DNA of 64,000 nt from Vicia villosa (Eukaryota > Streptophyta > Magnoliopsida > Fabales > Fabaceae): contig NC_081183.1 in the NCBI RefSeq assembly GCF_029867415.1, positions 194,463,563 to 194,527,562 on the forward strand, written 5' to 3'. Shown one piece after another: positions 12,010-22,379 of the stretch. The translations under genes were made by a program, and so were the position numbers. The notes under the pieces were generated by a model. The model did not search any database. It was not told where the DNA came from and worked only from the letters and a program-made list of their open reading frames with translations. Within the stretch, counting starts at the first letter, position 1, and each line of letters opens with the position of its first letter.

Positions 12010-13078
12010 ATGTTGGTCAACACCAGTGCTACAACTCCAATCTGTTGTGAAGTCAAGGTTTGTACCCTCAACTTATGCCACCTTCACCAACTAGTTTTTA
12101 TTATACTTGACTTCAAATTTTGACTTGTGTAGGTGCACCGTTCAATATGCATAGAGCTTCAAGGTTTCATTGATAGAATTTTGCATGTTATATTATCCAT
12201 TGAATCTGCAAGACCAAATTGTGCCTTAGCAATTCAAACACTGTGCTCTTTGCACTTCACTTTGGATAAAGCCAAGTTAGTTATCAAACACTGTTCTGAG
12301 TCCAGTAAACTCTACCTGGTATTTTCTTCAACTTCAAACCTTACTCAATTTTTATATGCCTTATAAATATTAATTTCAGTTAACCTTATTATTTGCAAAC
12401 TGGTTAGGCAATAACATCACAGAAGATAGTTTCAAGATGTGAAAAGATAAGAATCTCTTTTGAGTTGTACTTGGATCAGATTCAAAATACTGTTCCAATT
12501 CCATTAGCTTCTGAGGTTAGTGATACTTAACACAGAAGCCACACCTCTGAACAAAACATAGTGTTCGACACGTGTCAATATCTCACACTCACTTATTACT
12601 GGAATCGATGTGTCTGGTGTCTGATACGATGCTGAGACTAATACAACTGATTATGTTCAATTTATTTATTTTTTTAAATTTATTATTAGAGGTGATGTGT
12701 GTATTCGGAATATTTTTAAGTATATGTTTATTAGGTTTGCAACTAATTGTGATATTTGGAATTGGCCTACAGATATGTGCAATACTAGAGGATCTAAGGG
12801 GCACAAAATTTTCATTGGAAATTGAAGATGAAACTAGGAAAGTTTTACTTTCACTACTCGAGAAGGAATTTCCAGATTCAACTTCTAAAGAGAAAGCAGA
12901 ACTTGAAGCTATTCAAGTTGCAGCTTTGAAGTTGGATATTAAGTCTTCAATCTCTCTCTTAGAGGAGAAAGAAAATCTTAAGAAGCAAATTGAAAAAGTC
13001 AAGAAGACAAACCAAAAGGAGAAGGAGCTTCTAGAATACCTTTTGTATTTGTTGATTAAATATGAGAATTTTATTTGA
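12010..13078 (+). CDS. PUB-type protein reduced to its N-terminal domain (no U-box)
   Basis: Four exons with GT/AG borders: 12010-12057, 12133-12318, 12408-12515, 12773-13078; the frame is unbroken for 215 residues. The sequence matches the U-box N-terminal domain (UND) of plant U-box E3 ligases of the PUB5/PUB44/PUB45 group: around IESARPNCALAIQTLCSLHF, then HCSESSKLYL, a DLRGTKFSLE stretch, and EKELLEYLLYLLIKYENFI just before the stop. Full-length relatives continue into a U-box and ARM repeats; none is seen in the 1.2 kb downstream. It therefore lacks the E2-binding part and could not itself act as a ubiquitin ligase. It may be a truncated duplicate or an expressed adaptor-like remnant. 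The first exon (16 residues) is the least certain. Confidence 0.7.
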
Positions 13079-14160
13079 ATTTCAAAATGGTAGGAATGTG
13101 TGTGAATCAAGTCAAAGATTCAATCAACCCAAAAGGTGGAAATTTATGATTATTTATTGATGATTATTATTGTCCATTGACCATTAAGATCCATTTAATT
13201 GGAGCAAAAATAGTGTAAGATGCAAGCAATTTAAATGAATACATATAAATCCAAAAGCACTTACTAGAAGGAGTCTCTACTAATTTGACCAGGTTTCTAA
13301 TTTAACCAGAGGTTAAAAATTCATTTTATTTCTCACTTAATCTCTCACAAACTTGGATAAATATGCAATTAAATGCAATAGAAAATTAATGATTGAACTG
13401 TGAAATCACTCTTTTACAAAATTTAGTAAATTTTGATTTTTTTTTTTTAATTTTAAACAAGAGGGCAGAAGCTTGGAGAAAAGCTACAGGATCAATTTAG
13501 GAACAAAGATTTCTAACAAATCATCTTCTAACAACCCAATAATAAAATTAGGACGGCAAAGTATTCAACAAAAGTGCAATCTAAGTTGTATCCTTCATTG
13601 GTCAACACATCTACACACTTGTTAGCTTCACGATAAGAGTGGTGAATTTGAACATCACAAAACTCTAAGAGCCTTGTGATTTGCCATAATAAAACATAGC
13701 CTTCAACATTTTTAAGTATGAAGTTTTTTTTTAACATCTTTTTTCTTTGCCTGCGGATAAACAATAGTTCGAATCAGCTACGTGTTATTTAAAGTTTTGA
13801 TTTTAGTGAACTAAATTCACGCATATCTACATTATTAAAGTTCACTTATACATAAATTATATAAATTTATGAATTTATAAAAATTTACTTAAATCGAATT
13901 TGTTAAAGAGAAAATAAGAGATATATTAACAAATAAAATAATTTTACACCGTCATCCAATCAACAACGTGTATTTCCTTAGATCATACTAATAATTAAAA
14001 CAATTTTAAATGATTTGACAGATTGCTGATTTCTTATTAGACGATCGTGTAAAATTTCTTTTCACCATCGGTTGCAAATACATTTAAATTCAGTAGGCAG
14101 AAGTTTTAGTGAATTGAGATTTTGGATGTATATTTCTCCACCATAGTTTACTAACCACAC
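13079..14160. other. Spacer containing a LINE RNase H fragment
   Basis: AT-rich and mostly non-coding. On the minus strand at about 13540-13730 the residues HHSYREANKCVDVL match the C-terminal part of the RNase H domain (RVT_3) of plant LINEs or related host proteins, usually HVYREANxCADxLA. Only this scrap remains. Confidence 0.5.
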
Positions 14161-14182
14161 CCAACCACTTTCTATATGATAT

Positions 14183-14327
14183 TGGGCTTATCTCAGTACT
14201 AAATAGGCCCACAAACAATAACCCACAGGCCCATAGTTCCATTTCATTTCATGCTTCTTCTTCTCCGTTTGTTCGTTTTTCGCAACAGTGTAAGCGACGG
14301 AACCATAGCATAAACCCAAAACCCTAA
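14183..14327 (+). promoter_or_regulatory. Site II-like GGCCCA elements and telo-box upstream of PPR gene
   Basis: TGGGCT at 14183-14188 and GGCCCA at 14206-14211 and 14228-14233 match TCP-bound Site II motifs; AAACCCTAA at 14319-14327 is a telo-box 43 bases before the ATG. This pairing is known from promoters of plant ribosomal and organelle-biogenesis genes, which fits a PPR protein. Function is inferred from motif and position only. Confidence 0.6.
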
Positions 14328-14369
14328 CCAGTTAATGCTTCACTCCCACCATTTTCAAATCCAGAAACA

Positions 14370-17243
14370 ATGAGTTGGAGAACTTTACTTTCACTTCATT
14401 CTTCAAGATACGCAATCAACAAACTCAAATCAATCTCAAATTCCCCATTTCCCACAACACTCTTCAAACCACTACCCGTTTCATCATTCACCGTTCACCG
14501 TAACCTTCATTCCCATTCCCCGGAACTCGGTAACTCGTTAATCGATCCATCACTCGGTACTCACTTCAAAAACGACACCGTTCATCGAAACGACGATGAA
14601 GACGAAACAACCAACGAGTTCCTCTCACGATTCGCGTGGATTATGCGGAAGAAGGTGAAGGAATCGTATCCCGAGAGCGACAAGAGCACTGTTGATGCGA
14701 TGTTACTTGTGATTGTGGAAAGAGTTGCTTCGGAAATGGAGAAGGATGGTGGTGCGACGGCGGAATTTTCGTCTTTTGAATCGGTGGATTTCAGTGAGGA
14801 TCTTTGGAGGACTGTGTGGGAGGTTAGTAATAAGGTGTTGGTTGATATGAATAAAGAGAGGAAGAAGGAGAAAATGAAAGGGTTTTTGCAGTGTGATGAG
14901 GTGAAAGAGATGTGTAGGTTCGCCGGTGAGGTTGGTATTCGGGGTAATTTGCTTCGAGAGCTTAGGTTTAAATGGGCGCGCGAGAAAATGGAGGAACACG
15001 AGTTTAATGAGGATTTGGAGAAATTGAGGAAAGAGGGAGAGGTTGTTGAAGAAGAAGTTGAAAATGATAAGGAAACTGAAACTAATGTTGATGGTGATGT
15101 TCTTGTTGATGGCAATGTTGAGGAGAAGAAGGTTGTTGGGCTTCCGAAGAGGAAAGGGAAAATGAGGTTTAAGATATATGGGCTTGATTTATCTGATCCT
15201 AAATGGGAGCAAGTTGCGGATAGGATTCATGAGGCGGGAGAAGTTCTTTGGCCGAAGGAGGCAAAGCCGATAACTGGGAAATGCAAACAAGTTACTGAGA
15301 AAATTTTGTCGTTGAAGAAGGAGGATGGGGATGATAATTTGTTAAACCTGTTGGCTGAGTGGGTAGAGCTTCTACAGCCTGCTAGGGTGGATTGGATCAA
15401 TTTGCTTGATAGGTTGAAAAACCAGAATTCTCCTTTTTACTTCAAGGTACGTCAATGCCAGTGGTTTTTTTTTTGTTTGTATAGTTGGATTGGTATATCT
15501 GCGATTGCATTGGCTGTTTTAGTTTTTAAATTCGATGTCATTTTTGTAGATTACTTGTCTATGTGAATTTGTTAAGATAGTTTAGCTGATTAATGCTATT
15601 AGAAAATGTTTTTGTTACCATATTATTTTAGCCATGGTAACTTGAAAGTAATTCAAGAAATAAAGATACAACTATACAAGAAATCAAAAGCACATATTTG
15701 GAATGAAAAATCAAGAGAGAAGTTGATAACTAGAGTAGCTAAGAGTTAGTTAGTACTAGTAGTAAGTGGATAAGTTTATTAGGTGGTTGTTAAGAGTTGT
15801 TATTTTGGTTATTCTTAAGAAGTCTTTAAATAGCCTTAAGTTGATAGGCAATATAGCTTTGAATAATTCAATTTTGTGATTAGAGAATTATCTAGTGTGA
15901 AAAGGGAGTGCTTCTTTTGGGTAGCCTTGTGCAATGTTATCATCTTTACTGTTTACTTTTTGTATCTTCTCTTTCGATGTCTCTACACCAATAAGAAATC
16001 ATTCATTTGTTTTCAATCTTTATCATTTGAGAGCACAAATGATTCTAAGAAAACATTTCCATATGCTGCATATGGAAGTTGTAAAAATTTTCATGTAGTG
16101 TATAGGTTTTAGAATGTGAATTGATGTGATCCAAAACGAGATTAAATAAGGCCTGTTTGAATTTTGGGTGTAATTTTTTTTCAAACACTGCTTTTGTAGG
16201 TGGCAGAAATGGTATTGACCGAAGATTCTTTCCAAACAAATATATCTGACTACTCTAGGCTTATTGATATGTATGCTAAAGAGAACCGCATTGATGATAC
16301 CGAGAGGATGCTTAAGAAGATGAATGAAAATGGTATAAAGCTAGATGCTTCGATAGCCAGTGTGTTGGTTCACATGTACAGCAAGATAGGTAATCTGGAA
16401 CGTGCAGAAGAAGCATTGAAAGTCTTGAATGATCTGGGTTTCCAACCAGACACTAAAGTCTACAACTCAATGATCATGGCCTATATAAATGCCGGTGAAC
16501 CTACAAAAGGCGAGACACTGATGAGGCAGATGGACACCCGAGATATTAAGCCCACAAAGGAAATATACATGTCATTGCTCAGATACTATTCCCAACGTGG
16601 TGACTTTGATCGTGCTTCACGAACTTCAACATCTCTGCAGTTTGCAGGACACCAGCAGACTATGGAGACATGCACCCTGCTCATTGAAGCAGCTGCAGTT
16701 TCAGGTGACCTAGATAAGGTAAGCTCCAATTTTGACCACATGGTACAACTTGGGCATAAGCCTGATGATAGGTGCACTGCTGCCATGATTAGTGCTTATG
16801 AGAAGACAAATTTATTGGACAAAGCATTGGATCTTCTTTTGACGTTAGAGAAGGATGGGTTTGAGCCTGGGGTTGCAACTTATTCTGTTCTTATTGATTG
16901 GCTGGCCAAAATGCAGCTTGTTGATGAAGCTGAACAGATTTTAAACAAAATTGCTCTGCTGGGTGAGGCTCCTCCTTTTAAGGTTCAAGTTAGTCTCTGT
17001 GATATGTATGCAAGGACTAAAATGGAGAAAAAGGCCCTTCAAACACTAGGCGTTCTAATAGCTAGGAAGAACGAATTAAAAGAACTCGAGTTTCAGAGGG
17101 TTATAGCCGGCCTTGTTGGTGGCGGGTTTATGCGGGACGCACAAAGAATGCTTGGGATCATGGAGGCACAGGGTTTCAAACCATCTGGACAGCTTATTTC
17201 AGCCCTTAAATCTGGCGACTTACTATTAAGTATGAGGTCATGA
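14370..17243 (+). CDS. P-class pentatricopeptide repeat protein, organelle-targeted
   Basis: Two exons, 14370-15446 and 16200-17243, joined in frame to 706 residues. The N-terminus (MSWRTLLSLHSSRYAINKL) is Ser/Arg-rich with few acidic residues, like a mitochondrial or plastid transit peptide. Residues about 70-350 form a charged helical region specific to this subfamily. From about residue 375 to 690 there are nine consecutive 35-residue PPR motifs, for example VYNSMIMAYINAGEPTKGE and TYSVLIDWLAKMQLVDEAE, with no E or DYW extension. P-class PPR proteins bind organelle RNA and affect its stability, splicing or translation. The overall layout recalls Arabidopsis NFD5-type proteins, but that is only a guess. 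The 753-bp intron holds an AT-rich stretch at about 15680-15900 with a TTTAAATAG motif that could be an old LTR. AATAAA at 17340-17345 is a likely poly(A) signal. Confidence 0.92.
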
Positions 17244-18186
17244 GTTGTGCTGTGTCTGTCTTTTTCTGCCATGTGGCCGACAAATCCACTGCCTTATGAA
17301 GGGAGCCTCGGTCTTATAGATTGACCATACAATGTAACCAATAAAAGATTTTTAGTTTATTATTGATAAGTTGTTAGTTCCTCAGTTGTATCATTTTCAA
17401 TGAAAATTTTGCCATGGTTGCATGTTTGGAAGTGTTCAGAATTCACTGATTTATTTCTCTTAATATTCTTTTGAACTTTTGTCTCGTGTATATAGTAGTA
17501 GATTAATTTGATTAAGCATTTTCTTGTTCGATTTTACAGTTTTGCATGGATGCACTTTGTTCTGACTTTACCTTGAGCTGTCCTGGAATTTGGATTTTAC
17601 TGTGTGAAATTGCCTAAACGTTTCGGGCCAAGCCAAATGTGTCTCTGCCCCACCTCAAAATTCTTAACTTGATGGGTCATGCCCCATATGCAGAGCATGC
17701 CAAGCAAATGAGAATACTCACATTTTGGTTCAAAATGAAATTAGTTTTCAAGAAATGGATGAATAACTAAAAGAAAGAAAGAAACAACAATGAGGCAAGG
17801 CATATCCTTTCTTAAGAGTCAAGAAACAACAATCAATGGGTGGCAAACGTTTGATTATTTGCATAATTTAAGTCATTAATATAATGAAGAAAAGAACCAA
17901 AGTAGAACTTTTTAAGGGAATCAGCGTGAAATGTTCCAAAGGAAGTAATAAAGAAATTGTGAGCTCAAGTAAAACATATATAATGAAAGCTTCATCATGC
18001 ATCCAAGGCATAAATACAACTTCAATTATGTATATATAGATAGACTACAATCACATTATGCAGCATTACATTTAACCAGAACACTAGAAAAACAAAATTG
18101 ATTACTTTTTTTTTTTTAACTCAGATATTTGATTACAGAAAGAAAAACATAATCCTCTTTGTATTCAAATATTAACCAAACCATCC
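17244..18186. other. 3' UTR of PPR gene and intergenic spacer
   Basis: No gene seen. It contains the PPR poly(A) signal region and, from about 18000, the probable promoter and leader of the next gene. A short AAAG-repeat tract lies near 17770-17785. Confidence 0.6.
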
Positions 18187-20214
18187 ATGACGCAAAGAAA
18201 GCCGTCGTTTCGTTTTCGAATCCCTTGGCTAACAGCAACACAATCATTTTCTCGCCATCCGAAAGAAGCAGCAAAATCATCTACTCAATCAGACATAAAT
18301 GTTCCGATTCAAAGATCATCTAGCAGGCCTTCTGTCATAACCCCTGCAGAGTCTCCTCCAGGTCCTACAAAAACTCAAGAAGCCTCTAGAACAGAACCTC
18401 AAATTCAATCACCACCTCATCCAGTTCAACCAACACCATTATCAACTTCAGTGGTTGTTGAGACCACTCATTCAAAACCTCTTTCTCCATCAAAATCTCC
18501 AAACCATGTTAACTCTCCACCACCATCCTCTTATGCAGCACCTCAGTTTCATGTTTTCTCAACTCCACCTCAGTCTCCTTCTCAATATGACACCATGAAG
18601 GTGCCAAAGTCGATGCCTTCTTCTACTGAAGAGAGTACTCATCCTTCATCATCTGTATCTGAACCAATGCCACAAGAAGCTGAAGCCGAGCCCAAGATGA
18701 AGGTAAAGGTGAATTCACCATTGAGAGAAATCACCAAGTCACCAGAAACCTTTTATCAACAACCTTTTTCTACTCCCTCTTCGCTCGAAGTTTCTAAAAT
18801 TGAACCAGCTTCTCAGCACCATCCACCATCTCCTTTGGCCTCGGAGCGAAAAAATGAGGTGTTAGAAGCTAATCACGAAGAAAACACTTTGCATATATCA
18901 TCTATTTTTCAAGGAGAGAAAGATAAGATGACAGTGTCAGTGTCTGATTCGGTGCCAAATGATGCAGAACCAAAGATGAAGTCACCATTGAAAACCATCC
19001 CCATGTCACAACCAGAGAATCTGTCTAAGCACAGAGAAACAAAATTAGACGAGGAACGATCAATCCCAAAAACAACACCAAAGTCCCCTTTGGGAGCTTT
19101 AAGCAAGTTCCTTCAACATAAAGGGAAGGATAAGCACGGAGAAAACACTCTGCATTCATCGTCTACCTCTCAAGAACAAAAAGTTAAAATTCCAGTGTCA
19201 GTGTCTGATCCGATGCTAGATGAAGCAAAACCAAAGATGAAGTCACCATTGAAAACCTTCCGCATGTCACAATCAGAGAATTTGTCTAAGCACACAACAA
19301 CAAAATTAGATGAGGAAAGATTAATCTCAAAAACAAGATCAAAGTCCCCTTTGGAGACTCATCACAAGATCCTTCAACATAAAGAAAAGGAGAAAGCTGT
19401 GCATGAAAACAAAAAGATAGGAAAATCCAAAGACAAAAGTACTAACCAACTGAATCGACATGCCAAGCCATCTTCTTCAGGCACAAAGGATAAGAAGCAT
19501 CATGGAGCAAGAGAAACAGTAGAGAGAAAGATAATGTTTGCCACATCAAACTCTAGTGGAAAAGACATAGGAGTTATGAGCTCAAAAGATCCAAGCTCAA
19601 GCATTTCACACGAAAGAACTGCTCCATCAAGCGAGGAAAGGGAGAAACAGAATGAAAAGGCTCCAATACAAAAAGGTATCAAAGATGATATTACAAAGTT
19701 TGTTCATAAAATATCTGCCTCAGTTCAACCAACACAGCCTATGGATGACAAGAAATTCAGTGTCATAACGCTGACCGGTGACAATAGAGGAGCTACGATG
19801 CATGTTGTTTCTGAATCAGATAAAAAAGACGGATCAATCCACATTCATAGGGACTACAAGACTGAATCTGAAGAGAGCATTGAGGTGAGCACAGATGGAG
19901 AAGGAAATACTAACAATGAAGAAGATTCTATGGAACATGGTGAGGTTGGGAAGGCATATGTTAACAGCAACATACAAAGTATCAACAATTCACTCATGTT
20001 TCACGGTTCAGTCAGTGAAAGAGACCCTGGAGTTCAAGTTACACTTCCACAAAAGCCCTTAGAACCCGTCAATCACAATGATAAAGACACTCACAATCAG
20101 AGGACCGAGTTTAACATGAGCCGGTCTCAGAAGTCGACATTTCAGCCAACGGTTCGCCGTTATGGTTGCAAGTTCAGTCGTGGCAATAATAATGAAGATA
20201 TCGAGATTATGTGA
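18187..20214 (+). CDS. Ser/Pro/Lys-rich disordered protein with an 87-residue tandem repeat
   Basis: Single-exon frame of 675 residues from ATG 18187, immediately after an A-rich leader. No known catalytic domain or membrane segment. Residues about 15-190 are Ser/Pro/Thr-rich; about 232-318 and 319-405 are two copies of an 87-residue unit containing KMKSPLKT and ENLSKH; a decayed third copy may lie at about 150-185 (KMKVKVNSPLREI). A Lys/Ser-rich middle follows, then a more ordered acidic C-terminal third with a FSVITLTGDNRGATMHV segment and a C-terminus QPTVRRYGCKFSRGNNNED. The intact frame over 2 kb and the conserved-looking termini argue that it is a real protein, but I cannot name a function. 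Convergent with the Tubby-like gene, 408 bp away. Confidence 0.8.
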   Translation: MTQRKPSFRFRIPWLTATQSFSRHPKEAAKSSTQSDINVPIQRSSSRPSVITPAESPPGPTKTQEASRTEPQIQSPPHPVQPTPLSTSVVVETTHSKPLSPSKSPNHVNSPPPSSYAAPQFHVFSTPPQSPSQYDTMKVPKSMPSSTEESTHPSSSVSEPMPQEAEAEPKMKVKVNSPLREITKSPETFYQQPFSTPSSLEVSKIEPASQHHPPSPLASERKNEVLEANHEENTLHISSIFQGEKDKMTVSVSDSVPNDAEPKMKSPLKTIPMSQPENLSKHRETKLDEERSIPKTTPKSPLGALSKFLQHKGKDKHGENTLHSSSTSQEQKVKIPVSVSDPMLDEAKPKMKSPLKTFRMSQSENLSKHTTTKLDEERLISKTRSKSPLETHHKILQHKEKEKAVHENKKIGKSKDKSTNQLNRHAKPSSSGTKDKKHHGARETVERKIMFATSNSSGKDIGVMSSKDPSSSISHERTAPSSEEREKQNEKAPIQKGIKDDITKFVHKISASVQPTQPMDDKKFSVITLTGDNRGATMHVVSESDKKDGSIHIHRDYKTESEESIEVSTDGEGNTNNEEDSMEHGEVGKAYVNSNIQSINNSLMFHGSVSERDPGVQVTLPQKPLEPVNHNDKDTHNQRTEFNMSRSQKSTFQPTVRRYGCKFSRGNNNEDIEIM

Positions 20215-20622
20215 ATGAAGAACAAACAACATAGCTTTCCTAGTATAAAAATATTGCAACACAAAAAGTATAAGAAAATAAGGAGCCAGTTTCACCACTT
20301 CTATCATGCAAGTGTTGACAACATCCACAATGTATACTGTGAAGTTTTACTTTTATTTTTATTTTTATGGTCAATGTCAATGTCATTTTTATTTTTAATT
20401 GTTCATTTATATTTACAAGAAAATATATATTATGTTCAGTGGAGTACTTTGTAATGTCATGCTTGAGGAAATTAACAAACTTGATTACACATTAATTATT
20501 GATTCTGAAAGCTAGCATAACACAAACTTGGACCTGCTGAATGTAAAATGAAATTTATTTTGTGCAACATTTTCTCAACTAAATATGTACACTTTATACC
20601 AAATAAGATTGCAAAGGCATTA
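20215..20622. other. Convergent intergenic region
   Basis: Shared 3' ends of the disordered-protein gene (+) and the Tubby-like gene (-). TTTATT at 20554-20559 is AATAAA on the minus strand, a likely poly(A) signal for the latter. AT-rich, with no gene seen. Confidence 0.6.
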
Positions 20623-22162
20623 TTATTCACAAGCTGGTTTTGTATCAAAGCTACTCAAACAGATTGCGAAAGCTTGAAAAGCAGAAAGAGGATATCGAAA
20701 ATCCATAGTGAATATGTCCTTGCCAATTTTTCCAAATTGAAGTATAACTTTCTCTTGTTCGGCAGCCGAAACGTTATGGCAAGGTTCTGCAGCTGCTACA
20801 AGCTGGAAATTCTTAACCGAAGCCACCGTAACCCGTCCCTTGAAATTCAAGCACCAACATTGAAGTTGTTCATGCCATCTAGGTGCTTTGTTTTTCAAAA
20901 TCAGTGGTTCTCTTGCAAAATCGGAGCAAGTTGAGCCAAATTCAACAACTTCTGGTTTCTTTCCTTTTGAAGATTCACGCTCATTACGACAATTGCTAAA
21001 CTCCATGGGAGTAGGAGCAGTCCCTCCCTCTTGGACTGAAGATATCGGAATTAAGTGCATTGTACACCGCATTCGCCTTGGACCTCTCGTACGAAGAACA
21101 TTAAGTTCATAAGATACCGTTGCTACTTTAAAGTTAGCAGAAGCAGCTCTCGGATGTACTTGTTTCCGATGGACCTTTTGATGCAACTTACAACTCAATG
21201 GAAGCGAAGAATCATGTGGAAGATGACCGTCCAAGATCGTGAACTTCGTTCCGAGAAAATTAGACCTGTTTATTGCTTAATGATAAGCAGTCGAATAAAA
21301 ATGCACCATCCATGAAAAGATGTGAATCAATTAAAGAAACTAACCTTAACTTTCCAATGTAAGTATTGCTAGCTTGAGAGAAATCATTAGAAACCAATGA
21401 TATTAAAAATTCTGTACACGTTGCTCTTCTTATCTTCTTTGCTGCCAAGAGAAGTTTGCTCATATCACCAGAAAGAGCTGCAAATACAATGTAACAATTT
21501 TCACAAAGACGCTAATTTAGCGACTAAATTAATAGATTGAGTATAACTCATATGAACACAACAATCTTACCTGGGCTCAAACCAAGATATAAACTATATG
21601 TAGAAGAAACCCTTTCTCTTTTAATAAAACACTGAATTGTGTTGTCTCTTGGACCAGGCTGAAAAAACAAAACAAAAGACAAAATAATCACACATTTAGT
21701 ACTATCTTACAACCAAGTTTGAAACAAAGATGACATTAAATCAAATACATAGAGTGCGAAAAAAACTACCTGCTTCAAAGATATAGGGAAAGTGATCCAA
21801 CCACATTGTTCAGGTGTCTTAACCACACTTTTTGTTATCTCTCTCCATAATCTACAAACTAAGGCACAAGCTACAATTGCTCGGCGAGACGGCCAAGAGG
21901 TTTCACTAGCTTCCACTCTTTGAATTATGTCTAATAGCAACTCAGGAGGTAAATTAGCCCATTTGCTTTGTGACGATGGCGATAACGATGAAGACGGAGT
22001 TTCAGTTGGTGATAGTGATAATGATATTGGTGATGAACATTCTGGGGCAATATGAGATTTTCCATGTCTATACATATTCTTAGCTTCTACCCTTTTTCTA
22101 TACATATTTCCAATTCCTTCTTTCATCTCCTTGATCTCTCTCACAATACTCTTGAATGACAT
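20623..22162 (-). CDS. Tubby-like F-box protein (TLP), four coding exons
   Basis: Coding exons on the minus strand: 22162-21770, 21658-21571, 21477-21345, 21265-20623; 1257 bases, 418 residues, all splice sites canonical. The start at 22162 ([18 protein letters not shown]) is preferred over an in-frame ATG at 22195 because plant TLPs begin with this motif. Residues about 68-125 are the F-box ([20 protein letters not shown] through TPEQCG), which docks to SKP1 in SCF ubiquitin ligases. From about residue 132 the Tubby domain follows ([52 protein letters not shown]), ending in the family signature [15 protein letters not shown]. Tubby domains bind phosphoinositides, tethering plant TLPs to the plasma membrane. 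No defects seen. Confidence 0.95.
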
Positions 22163-22275
22163 TATGATATGCAGGACTAGAAATCTAGCATACACAACAA
22201 TATAGTAGCATTTTTTATTAAGTTCAATGTATTTATCATATTAACAATGATGGAGTGACAATATATATAAAGACA

Positions 22276-22379
22276 TTGCACGCATTCAGAAACTACTACA
22301 GTCGTTGAATTGAGATCACACGGTTCATATCTTGACCGTCTAATCTCGATTCAACTGACTGTTGGGTGAATGCGTGCAA
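22276..22379. repeat. Inverted repeat upstream of TLP gene
   Basis: TTGCACGCATTCA at the left end is mirrored by TGAATGCGTGCAA at the right end. Inside, CAGTCGTTGAATTGAGAT faces ATCTCGATTCAACTGACTG. The arms are about 45 bases, imperfect after the first 13, over a total of 104 bp: a foldback or small MITE in the TLP promoter or 5' UTR region. Confidence 0.7.

Noticed and set aside
14582..15115. 177-codon minus-strand open frame inside PPR exon 1
   Set aside because: Antisense shadow of a strong coding exon; Ser/Thr-rich as expected for a mirror frame.
15680..15900. Solo LTR inside the PPR intron
   Set aside because: Has TTTAAATAG and an LTR-like feel, but no TG/CA ends or duplication could be set; mentioned only as a possibility.
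22163..22195. Upstream start for the Tubby-like protein (MYARFLVLHII...)
   Set aside because: Plant TLPs start at MSFKSIVRE or close variants; the extra residues look like untranslated sequence.
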